A stretch of 64,000 nt of DNA from JBCDCE01 sp039182515 (GTDB taxonomy: Bacteria > Pseudomonadota > Alphaproteobacteria > Rhodobacterales > Rhodobacteraceae): assembly GCA_039182515.1 (NCBI GenBank), contig JBCDCE010000003.1, positions 27,796-91,795 on the forward strand. The letters are read 5' to 3'. Shown piece by piece: positions 33,373 to 41,786 of this stretch; within the stretch, counting starts at the first letter, position 1; each line of letters starts with the position of its first letter. Position numbers and translations under genes: made by a program. The notes beneath the pieces are model-generated. The model was not told the DNA's origin and searched no databases. It saw nothing but the letters and a program-made list of their open reading frames with translations.

Positions 33373-33918
33373 ATGGACATAAAGCTCTTTGTCAACACCA
33401 CCTCGCGCGCCTGGGCCATGCCTATTCTGGCGAGTTTGTACGCAGGTGTTGCAGGGCGCCAAGCGCCGCTTTTGGCCGCGACCGGGGCAAGTCGAACGGC
33501 TTTTGCGCAAAGCATGGAGCACTTGATCTCCATTGGCCTTTTGGAGCGCAACCCGGGTTATGGCCATCCCCTGCGCCCGGAGTTTCGGCTCACTGAGCTG
33601 GGTGTGTCTGCTGCTGCGTTGGCGGGTAAAATCCAAGAGGTCACTGCAAAAGACGAACGGGATCTGCTCCGGCGCTCATGGACCTTGCCTGTGTTGACAA
33701 CCCTGCACCAGCCAAACCACTTCAATAACATCAAGCGAACCTTGCACACCGTCACAGACCGCGCCCTGTCGCAGTCCTTAAAAACCATGGAAGCCAGGGC
33801 TTGGGTGGACCGCCAGGTCGATCAAACCACACGCCCGCCGCGCACAATCTACCGGGCCGTCAACACGGGCAGATTAATCAGCGATGTTGCGGCTCACGAA
33901 ATCAAGTTCCTTGGTTAG
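33373..33918 (+). CDS. Regulator with two tandem HxlR-type winged-helix domains
   Basis: A 181-residue protein with two similar halves. Residues 11-75 contain SRAWAMPILASL, then SRTAFAQSMEHLISIGLLERNPG and the wing PEFRLTELG. Residues 99-165 contain RRSWTLPVLTTL, then TDRALSQSLKTMEARAWVDRQV and the wing TIYRAVNTG. HxlR proteins usually have one such domain and work as dimers, so this is a built-in pseudo-dimer. There is no ribosome binding site and a TATAAT lies two bases before the ATG, so translation initiation is unclear. It is divergent from the VOC gene. Confidence 0.78.
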   Translation: MDIKLFVNTTSRAWAMPILASLYAGVAGRQAPLLAATGASRTAFAQSMEHLISIGLLERNPGYGHPLRPEFRLTELGVSAAALAGKIQEVTAKDERDLLRRSWTLPVLTTLHQPNHFNNIKRTLHTVTDRALSQSLKTMEARAWVDRQVDQTTRPPRTIYRAVNTGRLISDVAAHEIKFLG

Positions 33919-34045
33919 GCAGCAATGAAGGGTCGAACCCTTGGCGAGGCTATTTTGTGTAAATCGCTTTTACGGTTGTGCGAAAGGTCCATTAGCGCAA
34001 CTTCCCAAAAACCTTGAGAGCCCCGCATACAAACCGCTCATGTGA

Positions 34046-34125
34046 GGCGAAGCCGACCAGCACCCGACCGCCCCCTGGGCGGGGGCTTTCAGCCCGACGC
34101 CCGCGGTCGGGTGCTAGTCTTCGGC
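34046..34125. repeat. Copy 2 of the GC-rich palindromic intergenic element
   Basis: This copy forms a long hairpin: AGCACCCGACCG pairs perfectly with CGGTCGGGTGCT, with an inner CCCCC/GGGGG stem and an outer GCGAAG/CTTCGGC. It shares most of its 3' half with 6235-6335 apart from two or three base changes. It lies in a 273-base gap between the HxlR gene and a lipoprotein gene; nothing else is visible in that gap. Confidence 0.72.
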
Positions 34126-34191
34126 ATTAGAAAACACGTTGCAGATGAATTGGACTATTCTCTTGATTAAAACTGGTAAGAACGTAGCCCT

Positions 34192-34677
34192 ATGACGAAA
34201 AATCTAACAGTACTTTGCTTTCTCCTGTTAAGCGCACTGCCCGGCTGTGGAGAAACCACATTAAGCGAAAAATACGCTGATTTTACCGAGCGATGTTATG
34301 ACTTTCTGCAGGATGGAAATTTCTACAGCCGCGGTTTGATCCCATATTCATTGGGGAATGAACGGTACTATCCGGATCACGAAGCCGGAATTCAGGGAAA
34401 AATAGGTGGCAAATCGCTTTCTACTGCAACTTGTACTGTCTCAAACATGGATCCACTCCCCGCTAATCAAATTCCATCAATTGTCTTGGCGATGGTGAAC
34501 GCATTCAATCAGGTGGCCTCGCAAGAGATTGCGGGGCACGATTGGTCTGTGGGGTTCCCGACCGATGGAGCCTTGCGCGAAACGCTTCGCTTAGAAAACG
34601 CACGCGAGTTGTTCATTGAGCTGCAATGGCTTGATCGCAATGTCAGCTTTGCGCTCCGCTGGATCGAACCGTCCTAG
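34192..34677 (+). CDS. Putative lipoprotein, unknown function
   Basis: A 161-residue protein with a signal sequence ending LLSALPGC, so Cys19 is the probable lipid anchor. The mature chain has three further Cys-containing or aromatic stretches (ERCYDFLQDG, ATCTVSNM) and no known motif. Base use is AT-richer than in the neighbours, which suggests recent arrival. No clear ribosome binding site precedes the ATG. It lies downstream of the repeat element and is convergent with pyruvate kinase, with four bases between the stops. Confidence 0.65.
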   Translation: MTKNLTVLCFLLLSALPGCGETTLSEKYADFTERCYDFLQDGNFYSRGLIPYSLGNERYYPDHEAGIQGKIGGKSLSTATCTVSNMDPLPANQIPSIVLAMVNAFNQVASQEIAGHDWSVGFPTDGALRETLRLENARELFIELQWLDRNVSFALRWIEPS

Positions 34678-34681
34678 GGTT

Positions 34682-36109
34682 TCAAGCGTTGAGATAGGCG
34701 ATTTTGAGGCTGTCGGTGCCGCCCGACTGGCCGTGGGTTGAGCCGGAGGTTACCACAACGGGTCGGTTGGGTTGGATAAGGCTGTCGGGGGCCAATTGGG
34801 GCGGAATGCGCCCTTCGCGGCTGGCACTAAACTCTTCTGCATTGGCGTTGATCACGGGTGTGACACCCCAAACGAGACTGAGCGGGCGGGCCACTTGGGC
34901 GGTCGGACAGACGGCCACAATGGGCACGGCGCTACGTGTTTTCGAGACGCGTAGCGCAGTGGCGCCGGTTTCTGTATAGGTTGCGATGCAGCAGGCGTCG
35001 CGCAGTTGGGCCAAGACACCGGCTGCACTCGCGATGGAGCTGGAATCGTCTGGCGCATTGATGATGGGGGTCTCGAATGTGGCTTGGCTCGCGCGCGAAG
35101 CGGCTTCGGTGGCAGAGGCAATAGCGGCCATGGCGGAGACCGCTTCAACGGGGTATTCTCCAGCGGCACTTTCAGCCGAAAGCATCACGGCGTCGGCCTG
35201 CTGCACCACGGCGTTCGACACATCGGAGGTCTCTGCGCGCGTTGGCAAAGGCGCGGTGATCATGCTCTCGAGCATCTGGGTGGCGACCACAACCGGCTTG
35301 CCGGACGCGCGCGCTTTGGCGACCAGAGAGGCTTGGATTGCTGGTAGCTCAAACCAGTCGCATTCCACGCCAAGATCTCCTCGCGCCACCATGATGGCAT
35401 CGGTTTCTTCAAGGATCGCAGAGATGTTGGACACGGCAACAGGTTTTTCGATCTTGGCGATGATCTTGGCCCGGTCACCAATCAGACCCCGCAATTGAGC
35501 GATGTCTTGCGCGCGCTGCACAAAAGACATCGCGACCCAATCCACACCAAGCCCCAGGGCGAATTCGAGATCACTGCGGTCTTTGTCGGTGATGGCGTCG
35601 ATGCTCAGTGGCGTGTCTGGGAAATTGATGCCCTTGCGGTCACGCAGGATGGCGGTGTTGAGGACCCTGGCGGTGAAGCTGTTTTCCCCAGTGCTGGTCA
35701 CTTTGAGCCGAATGCGCCCATCGTCGATCAGCACCAAGTGACCGATTGCCACGGTTCCAAAAACCTCCCCATGCGGCAGCAAGATCTGATCGGCGGTGGG
35801 GTCTTTTGCGCAGAATGTCACAAGGTCTCCAATCTCGACAGGCATTGCGCCACCAGGCACGGCGCCAATGCGCAGCTTTGGGCCCTGCAGGTCGGCAAGG
35901 ATTGCGATGGACTGGCCGAGCTCGGCCTCCACCAAGCGGATGGCGGCATGCACCAACGCGTGGTCCTTTTGCGCGCCGTGGCTGAAATTCATCCGAAAGA
36001 CATTGGCTCCGCTCAAGGCAAGCGCTTTGATCTTGTCTGCGGTGTTTGAGGCGGGGCCGAGGGTCGCAATGATCTTGGTTTGTCGCGGTTGGGCGTTGGG
36101 TGTGGGCAT
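34682..36109 (-). CDS. pyk: Pyruvate kinase
   Basis: A 475-residue glycolytic enzyme making pyruvate and ATP from phosphoenolpyruvate. Clear motifs are RMNFSHG (residues 39-45), the active-site KIEKP, and MVARGDLGVE. The block usually written TKGPEIRTG reads LQGPKLRIG, so the position of rabbit Glu117 is Lys. Enzymes with Lys there are known not to need K+. It is in the same direction as the glycerate kinase 12 bases upstream, an arrangement like ttuD-ttuE of tartrate utilisation clusters. Confidence 0.93.
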   Translation of the reverse strand: MPTPNAQPRQTKIIATLGPASNTADKIKALALSGANVFRMNFSHGAQKDHALVHAAIRLVEAELGQSIAILADLQGPKLRIGAVPGGAMPVEIGDLVTFCAKDPTADQILLPHGEVFGTVAIGHLVLIDDGRIRLKVTSTGENSFTARVLNTAILRDRKGINFPDTPLSIDAITDKDRSDLEFALGLGVDWVAMSFVQRAQDIAQLRGLIGDRAKIIAKIEKPVAVSNISAILEETDAIMVARGDLGVECDWFELPAIQASLVAKARASGKPVVVATQMLESMITAPLPTRAETSDVSNAVVQQADAVMLSAESAAGEYPVEAVSAMAAIASATEAASRASQATFETPIINAPDDSSSIASAAGVLAQLRDACCIATYTETGATALRVSKTRSAVPIVAVCPTAQVARPLSLVWGVTPVINANAEEFSASREGRIPPQLAPDSLIQPNRPVVVTSGSTHGQSGGTDSLKIAYLNA

Positions 36110-36121
36110 GGGATTTTGCTT

Positions 36122-37270
36122 TCACTCATGTTTTAGAAGGAGGGCGAGATCCATCACGTTTGTCCCCGTAGGACCGGTGATAAGTTGATCGCCCGTGAGT
36201 TCGAGGTAGGTGCCGGAATTCGCGGCTTTCAGGGCGGCTTCGGCGCCAGGTTTTGTCTCGAATGTTTTGCCATCGAGATAAGCGCCAGCGGCATTGGTGG
36301 GCCCATCTGTGCCATCGGTTCCGGCAACAAGTCCGCTGATGTCGGTGCGCTTGCGGAAATGGCGCGCGAGCTCAAGCGCCAGAGCTTGATTGCGCCCACC
36401 TTTGCCGGGGGTCTGGGGCAAAACAACGGTGGGCTCGCCGCCAAAAACGTAAAGCCCGTTGGGTCCGTCGTTAACCACATTTGCAATCTCGCTGGCCACC
36501 TCAGTTACGTCCGCGTAGAGGCTTTCTTGGTTGACCACGACTTTAAGCCCGTTGACGGCAGCGCTCTGCACAACGGCATCTCGCGCGACGGCGTTGGAGG
36601 CGATGATGTCGCAGCGGTAGAGAAAGCTGCGCGACGGATGCGCTGCTGCGAGCCCAGAGCCAATCACATCAATGCCATCGCCGCAGACGTCTGAGATGGC
36701 GAGAACGTGCACGCTTTTGCCGCCAAAGTGGCTCAGAAGCTTGCCCCCTTTGATGGCGGAAATGCTGCGCCGGCGGCGGTTGATTTCTGCGATGTCAGCG
36801 CCTTCGCAGAGGGCTTCATGTGTGAGCGCTTCGAGGTCCGACAGGGTCACGCCGGGGTCGAGGTGTTCCACCAGTGAAGACGCCCCTCCAGAGATCAACA
36901 CAAGCAGCTGCGCTTGCGCGGGCAGTGAGGTGACGAACTCAAGCGCTGATTGTCCGGCGCGCAAGGAGGTCGCATCTGGCATCGGGTGGCTGGCTTCTAG
37001 AGCTGTGACATTGCTTTCAAAGACGGCCGTTCCAATGTGAACCGTTTTGGTGATCAAAAGTGTAGGTGCCGCATTTCGCCAGGCCTCGGGCAATCCCGCA
37101 AACATTGCAACAGCCGCTTTGCCCGCCGCCAAAACATGGGTCGGACGTGTGATTTCCTCGTTTGCAAGCCAGCTGCGGACTGCATTATCGCCCTTCACGG
37201 CGATCACACCGCTGCGAAACAAATGCGTAAGAGTGGTTCTATTAGAACAGACCAATTTTCGAATCTCCAA
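36122..37270 (-). CDS. Glycerate 2-kinase (GckA/TtuD, MOFRL family)
   Basis: A 382-residue enzyme that phosphorylates glycerate to 2-phosphoglycerate. Conserved parts are VLAAGKAAVAMF, LISGGASSLVEH, AISDVCGDGIDVIGSG, KGGRNQALALELA and GTDGTDGPTNAAGAY. The start seems to be TTG at 37270, after AAAGAG; it is somewhat shorter at the N-terminus than many relatives, so a different start is possible. With pyruvate kinase directly downstream it forms a short path from glycerate to pyruvate, lacking only enolase. Older annotation calls this family hydroxypyruvate reductase. Confidence 0.87.
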   Translation of the reverse strand: MEIRKLVCSNRTTLTHLFRSGVIAVKGDNAVRSWLANEEITRPTHVLAAGKAAVAMFAGLPEAWRNAAPTLLITKTVHIGTAVFESNVTALEASHPMPDATSLRAGQSALEFVTSLPAQAQLLVLISGGASSLVEHLDPGVTLSDLEALTHEALCEGADIAEINRRRRSISAIKGGKLLSHFGGKSVHVLAISDVCGDGIDVIGSGLAAAHPSRSFLYRCDIIASNAVARDAVVQSAAVNGLKVVVNQESLYADVTEVASEIANVVNDGPNGLYVFGGEPTVVLPQTPGKGGRNQALALELARHFRKRTDISGLVAGTDGTDGPTNAAGAYLDGKTFETKPGAEAALKAANSGTYLELTGDQLITGPTGTNVMDLALLLKHE

Positions 37271-37326
37271 TCTGATCTCTTTCTACTCAAGAGTCTCGAT
37301 TCAAGCCTTAATGCTCAGCAAATAAA

Positions 37327-37346
37327 TGATTTTAAATTAAAAATCA
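37327..37346. promoter_or_regulatory. Palindrome upstream of the glycerate kinase gene
   Basis: TGATTTT-AAATTA-AAAATCA is a perfect 7-base inverted repeat 57 bases before the TTG start. Two more symmetric sites follow: GGTTTTTAAAAACC (37391-37404) and an ATGGT/ACCAT pair just beyond. They lie in the 356-base gap 37271-37626, which holds no gene. They look like operators for a regulator of the kinase operon; the protein is not identified. Confidence 0.45.
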
Positions 37347-37626
37347 GATATTTCGCCACATACATGTTTCGTAAGGCCGCTTCACGGATAGGTTTTTAAA
37401 AACCAATTGTCAATTAATGGTCTTTCTTAAACCATATCTATTTATGAAAGGCCTATCGATCGTCACAGCCACTGAAGATAGCGATGTGGAAAGGTGGTTT
37501 TGGCTCATGTCCAGGCGTGATGCAGGGCTTGGGTCTAGACATCCAGCCTTTGCTCAGCTGTGAGATCTATTCCGCTTTACAGGGCAGACGGCGTGTCTCT
37601 GTCGCCTCTACATCGCGACAAAGACT

Positions 37627-38550
37627 TTAGTGCGCCTGTTTGGAGAGATTGCGCGTTATGTCTTCTGCCACGTGGTCGAGCAGTGCCCGAACACGCCTAT
37701 GCATAAAGCGCCGTTCGCGAAAACACAGGTGAACATCTGTTCGGGCCTTTATGTCTTCTGCAAGAACCGGCACGAGGCGATCGCGGGCTTGTTCGGCGGT
37801 TGCGAGGTAATGCGGTAGCAGTGCGATCCCCTGGCTGTCGAGCGTGTAGTCGAGGACCGCCTCGATTGAGTCCGACGAGACCACGCAATGCGGGGAGAGC
37901 GTTTGCACAACAGAACCGCCGTCGTGAAGGGGCCAGGACATCATTTGCCCCGTTCCCGGTATGCGAAACCCAACCGCAGGTACGCGATCTAAAGTATCGC
38001 GTCCTACGGGGCAGTCCAAGGTCGATAGAAAGGCCGGAGTGGCAAACAAACCCGACCGGATCGCGCCCAGGCGCCGGACAACCAAATCGCTTTCAGGCAT
38101 TGGACCCAACCGGATCGTGAAATCGATGTCTTCGTCGATCATGTCATCGAGCTTGTCCTGGAGCAGTGTCTCTACGCGTACGTCTGGGTGTTGGGTGCGA
38201 AAGCTGCTGATCGCAGGCAAAACGAAATGGCGACCAAAGACATTGCTGACGGACAAACGCACCAAGCCCGAAAGCGCGTCTGTCGCCGCATTTGTGTCCA
38301 GTGCCGTGTCTAAGGCGCTCAAGGCACGGCGTGCGGCTTCAATCAGGACATCTCCAGCTTGTGTCGTCACGACTTTGCGGGTGTTGCGGCGAAAGAGGCG
38401 GTGGCCAGCGCGGTCCTCAAGCTGTCCGACGATACGACTGATCGCCGCCCTCGGCAGGTTCAAATGTCGCCCCGCTGCAGCAAAGCTGCCTCTGTCGGCA
38501 ACACTCACAGCAACGCGCAGTGCACGGATTTGGACCGTGTCGATTGTCAT
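37627..38550 (-). CDS. LysR family transcriptional regulator
   Basis: A 307-residue regulator with an N-terminal winged helix (residues 5-65: RALRVAVSVADRGSFAAAGRHL followed by LPRAAISRIVGQLE) and a periplasmic-binding-like effector domain from about residue 90. The subgroup is the one with DFTIRLGPMPESDLVVRRLG, which often controls a neighbouring reductase. It is divergent from the NAD(P)-binding protein gene with 110 bases between, containing GATAG and CTATC arms that could be a LysR site. Confidence 0.9.
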   Translation of the reverse strand: MTIDTVQIRALRVAVSVADRGSFAAAGRHLNLPRAAISRIVGQLEDRAGHRLFRRNTRKVVTTQAGDVLIEAARRALSALDTALDTNAATDALSGLVRLSVSNVFGRHFVLPAISSFRTQHPDVRVETLLQDKLDDMIDEDIDFTIRLGPMPESDLVVRRLGAIRSGLFATPAFLSTLDCPVGRDTLDRVPAVGFRIPGTGQMMSWPLHDGGSVVQTLSPHCVVSSDSIEAVLDYTLDSQGIALLPHYLATAEQARDRLVPVLAEDIKARTDVHLCFRERRFMHRRVRALLDHVAEDITRNLSKQAH

Positions 38551-38660
38551 GAAATTAGAGTCAGTTTGATAGAAAAATGGTGCATTTTTTGAGACTATCT
38601 ATCATGCCATAGTCTGTCCACGGCTCAGGTTACGATGGATAAATCAGAAGGAAAAACGCC

Positions 38661-39314
38661 ATGAAATACGCAGTATTGGGAACAGGTATGGTCGGACATA
38701 CATTGGCCAGCAAGCTTGCGTCGCTCGGGCATGACGTGCGCATGGGAGCACGCGACTCCAACAACGCGAAGGCGGCGGCTTGGGCCGCAGGGCATGAGGG
38801 CGAGACGGGGCACGGCGCCTTTGCGGAAGTCGCCACTTGGGCTGATCGCGTGGTCTTCGCAATAAACGGTGCACAGATAGAGGCAGTGGCTGCCGCTGTC
38901 GGAGATGCGGCCGTGGCGGGCAAGACGGTCATCGATGTGACCAACCCGCTCGACTTGAGCCAGGGAATGCCCCCTGTGCTCGTCTCGCATCTTTCGAACA
39001 CGTATTCCGCCGGGGAGGCGCTACAAGCCGCATTGCCCTCTGCCAAGGTGGTTAAAACGCTCAACACGATGAACCATGAGATCATGGTGGATCCTGGCAG
39101 GGTTCGCGGGGCACATGATGTGTTTCTCAGTGGTGACCACGAAGACGCAAAGGTCGATGTACGCGGCTTTTTGGAGGAGTTTGGGTGGCGTAATCCGATT
39201 GACCTCGGTCCGCTGGCCGCAGCGCGGGGAACCGAAGGGATGATGCCGTTTTGGTTGCGTATGTGGGGTGTCAACGGATCGGCGGAATTCAACTACCACA
39301 TCCAAAAAGCATGA
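38661..39314 (+). CDS. NAD(P)-binding reductase-like protein (F420 oxidoreductase fold)
   Basis: A 217-residue protein with a Rossmann fold at the start, LGTGMVGHTLASKL, followed by ARDSNNAKAAAW where the Arg points to NADP binding. It resembles the NADP-dependent F420 oxidoreductase family, but such members in proteobacteria do not use F420 and their substrate is unknown. The middle block IDVTNPLDLSQGMPP and VKTLNTMNHEIMVDP is typical. GAAGGA precedes the ATG. It is probably regulated by the divergent LysR protein. Confidence 0.82.
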   Translation: MKYAVLGTGMVGHTLASKLASLGHDVRMGARDSNNAKAAAWAAGHEGETGHGAFAEVATWADRVVFAINGAQIEAVAAAVGDAAVAGKTVIDVTNPLDLSQGMPPVLVSHLSNTYSAGEALQAALPSAKVVKTLNTMNHEIMVDPGRVRGAHDVFLSGDHEDAKVDVRGFLEEFGWRNPIDLGPLAAARGTEGMMPFWLRMWGVNGSAEFNYHIQKA

Positions 39315-39403
39315 TCTCGGTACACGCAATGATCCTGACCAATCCGCCTGCGTAGGCCAAAAGCCCTGCTTTGATCTCACGCGCAAAAGGCACGCTTCAA
39401 AAC

Positions 39404-39424
39404 TTTTTAGAATTATTCTAAAAA
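39404..39424. promoter_or_regulatory. Irr-type iron control element upstream of dps
   Basis: The core TTTAGAA-TTA-TTCTAAA is a perfect inverted repeat, and the symmetry extends two more bases on each side. It fits the ICE motif bound by the iron/haem regulator Irr in Rhizobiales and Rhodobacterales. It lies about 100 bases before the dps start in a 212-base intergenic region. Irr control of an iron-storage gene makes biological sense. Confidence 0.65.
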
Positions 39425-39526
39425 GAATCTTGGAAAACGCCAACTTGTGGTTATTTGGTTAGGAAACAAGCCAGCGAAACGCGAGCCAGCTCTTTGAATC
39501 TTAAACTCTGATCGTTGGAGGGACAC

Positions 39527-39997
39527 ATGAGCCAATCCGCAGCCGCCTTGTCACAAAACGCGCAAACCGAGATTTGCGCAGCACTCAATCAATCCATCGC
39601 TGAAACCGTTGTCACAACCATGATGGCCCAGAACTTTCATTGGAATGTGACAGGTATGGCTTTTGGCCCGCTTCACGCGCTTTTTCAGCAAGTCTATGAG
39701 GATCATTTTGCCGCTCAAGATGATTTGGCGGAGCGCATCAAGGCACTTGGCGGGCATGCGAATGGTCAGCTTGCTGATATGGTTGCCGCCTCAAAAGTGA
39801 TTGAGCATGAGGGGCATGCCACTGATAAAGAAATGGTCGCGACCTTGGCGGAAGCCGAACGTACGATCGCCTCAACATTGGCGGGTGCAGCGGCCGTCGC
39901 GGAACATCATGGAGATTTGCTTACGCAGGACCTCTGCATTGAGCGAGGTCAAACGCACGACAAATTTGCTTGGTTGCTCTCAGCCCATCTCGGCTGA
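39527..39997 (+). CDS. dps: Dps family iron-storage/DNA-protection protein
   Basis: A 156-residue ferritin-like protein. The inter-subunit ferroxidase residues are in NFHWNVTGMAFGPLH (His, His) and DHFAAQDDLAERIKALGG (Asp, Glu), in the standard spacing. It should form a 12-subunit cage that takes up Fe2+ with H2O2 and protects DNA. The ATG at 39527 follows GGAGGGA closely. The upstream Irr-type element suggests iron control rather than only OxyR control. Confidence 0.92.
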   Translation: MSQSAAALSQNAQTEICAALNQSIAETVVTTMMAQNFHWNVTGMAFGPLHALFQQVYEDHFAAQDDLAERIKALGGHANGQLADMVAASKVIEHEGHATDKEMVATLAEAERTIASTLAGAAAVAEHHGDLLTQDLCIERGQTHDKFAWLLSAHLG

Positions 39998-40166
39998 CTT
40001 GATCGCATTTTCCTGACCTTTACTTGACTGACGATCTGCGGAGCGCGGCCTATGTGCGCGCTTCGCTTTCGTCCTGCTATTGAGTTGGCAATGGCCGCCA
40101 TGAAGGCGCGCCGTAAAGATGTGCTGCGCACGTTTTTCAGGACGTGATCTTGAAATAGCTTATCAA

Positions 40167-40186
40167 ATGAGACATCTTTGTCTCAT
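40167..40186. promoter_or_regulatory. Operator candidate overlapping the start of the TetR gene
   Basis: ATGAGACA-TCTT-TGTCTCAT is a perfect 8-base inverted repeat. Its last two bases are the first two of the ATG at 40185. This is the size and symmetry of a TetR-family operator, and its place would block both transcription and translation initiation of the regulator and the following hydroxylase gene. Confidence 0.65.
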
Positions 40187-40733
40187 GAATCAAATTCGCC
40201 CAGCCACACGAGACGCCATTATTGAGGCCGCTTTCGAGGTTTATTCTCGAAATCAAGCAGCCTCCCTCAGCGATGTGGCGGATCGCGCAGGCGTGGGTCG
40301 CGCAACGCTTCATAGATACTTTCCAGGCCGGTTGGAGCTCATGCGTGCGCTAGCTAAAATCGCTCTTTTGGAATTGGATGAGGCCGTGGATGCGGCCACG
40401 GCTGGGGCAGAGTCTTATGAGGAGGGCTTTCGCTTGTCGCTGCATGCGCTTGTCCCTTTGGCTAATCGCCAATGGTTTTTGGCCCATGAGCGTTTAGAGG
40501 ACGATCCAGAGATCTCGGCTGCTTATGAAGCCAGTCAGAACGCGCTTCGCCAAGATATAGAGCGCGCCAAGGAAGAGGGAGCCTTCGATCCAAACGTGCC
40601 GACAGCCTGGATCATTGAGGCCTACGAGAACCTCATTTATGGTGCCTGGTCGCTTGTCCGCTCTGGCGAAGCAACGCCAAAGCAAGCCGCAGAGCTGGCC
40701 TGGCGCACGCTTCACAACGGATTGAAAGGATAA
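40185..40733 (+). CDS. TetR family transcriptional regulator
   Basis: A 182-residue regulator. The N-terminal helix-turn-helix is in residues 10-50, with SLSDVADRAGVGRATLHRYFPGR. The C-terminal ligand domain is all-helical. The start could also be ATG 40167, which would make the palindrome part of the coding sequence; I prefer 40185 because homology begins with RPATRDAIIEAAFEVY. The gene is followed after four bases by a fatty-acid-hydroxylase-type protein, so it probably senses a lipid or hydrophobic compound and regulates its own operon. Confidence 0.87.
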   Translation: MNQIRPATRDAIIEAAFEVYSRNQAASLSDVADRAGVGRATLHRYFPGRLELMRALAKIALLELDEAVDAATAGAESYEEGFRLSLHALVPLANRQWFLAHERLEDDPEISAAYEASQNALRQDIERAKEEGAFDPNVPTAWIIEAYENLIYGAWSLVRSGEATPKQAAELAWRTLHNGLKG

Positions 40734-40737
40734 CCCT

Positions 40738-41574
40738 ATGACCCTCGAGGCCCTCACAACACAAATAGACGAGGCATTCTTTTTGATTGGTGCGGCCCTC
40801 CTGCTGATCGAAATTGGTGAGATGGTGTTCAAGGGCGAATTCAGAGCCAAGACCTTTGGGGAAATGCTGGTCAGCGCATCGACCCAGATCCCATACATCT
40901 TGGTTGAAACCTTTATTCTGACAGGTGCTTACGGTCTTTATTGGGTGATTTCTCAGGGCTTGCCTTGGTCGATTCCAGTGATGTGGTGGAGCCTGGCTTT
41001 GGTCGTTTTGTTGGCGGATATCACTTACTACTGGGAACACCGGATTGCGCATGAGGTTCGTATATTATGGACCCAACACGCCGTTCATCATTCTTCGCGC
41101 GATATGAACATTGTCACAGGTGTGCGCTTTGGTCCTTTGGAAGGAGTCTGGGCTCTGATCGCGCATCTGCCCTTGGCCTTCATGGGGTTTGCCCCTGAGA
41201 CGATTGTGTTGGGTGTGGTCACCGTTTTGGCCTATCAGACCTGGCTGCACACGGAGCTGATCGGCAAACTCGGCCCGCTTGAGTGGGTTTTGAACACGCC
41301 CTCGCATCACCGCGTGCACCATGGGTGTGACGACAAGTACCTCGACAAAAACTACGGCGGAATCCTGATCCTTTGGGATCGCCTTTGGGGCACCTTCCAG
41401 ATTGAGGAAGAAACGCCGCGCTATGGCCTAAAGCGCGATTTTGAGAGCCAAAACCCCATTCGCGTTTGGTTTTCAGAGTGGCCAGACCTGATCAAAGACC
41501 TGGGCCGCGCAAAGTCCTTTCGCGAAGCCATTGGTATCTTATGCCGACCCCCGGGAACGGTCTCAAAAGGCTAA
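40738..41574 (+). CDS. Fatty acid hydroxylase/sterol desaturase family protein
   Basis: A 278-residue integral membrane di-iron oxygenase. The His clusters that bind the two irons are HRIAHE, HAVHHSS, HTE and HHRVHHG, in the expected order. About four or five hydrophobic segments are present (around residues 13-30, 50-70, 80-100 and 135-165). It would hydroxylate or desaturate a membrane lipid chain. It is co-transcribed with the TetR regulator. The exact lipid is unknown. Confidence 0.88.
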   Translation: MTLEALTTQIDEAFFLIGAALLLIEIGEMVFKGEFRAKTFGEMLVSASTQIPYILVETFILTGAYGLYWVISQGLPWSIPVMWWSLALVVLLADITYYWEHRIAHEVRILWTQHAVHHSSRDMNIVTGVRFGPLEGVWALIAHLPLAFMGFAPETIVLGVVTVLAYQTWLHTELIGKLGPLEWVLNTPSHHRVHHGCDDKYLDKNYGGILILWDRLWGTFQIEEETPRYGLKRDFESQNPIRVWFSEWPDLIKDLGRAKSFREAIGILCRPPGTVSKG

Positions 41575-41588
41575 TGCCCCTGCGCTGG

Positions 41589-41786
41589 TTATTCCGAATT
41601 TGGCTCAAAGATCTCTTCGATCTTCAAACCAAAATAACCAGCGATGTTAAACGCAAGGTGCAGGCTCGGATCATAGCGCCCGCGCTCAAGCGCGTTCACG
41701 GTCTGTCGTGAAACGTTCAGACTTTTGGCAAGCTCAGCCTGTGACGTCCCTTTCAGCTTTCGAAGCTCGCGCATGCGATTTTTCAT
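41589..41786 (-). CDS. Short XRE-type helix-turn-helix regulator
   Basis: A 65-residue protein made almost only of a Cro/CI-like helix-turn-helix: ELRKLKGTSQAELAKSLNVSRQTVNALERGRYDPSLHLA. Such stand-alone short XRE proteins (YozG-like) often pair with a small membrane protein. The ATG overlaps the stop of the membrane protein gene as ATGA, so the two are translated together. The two identical palindromes before the operon are likely its binding sites. Confidence 0.88.
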   Translation of the reverse strand: MKNRMRELRKLKGTSQAELAKSLNVSRQTVNALERGRYDPSLHLAFNIAGYFGLKIEEIFEPNSE

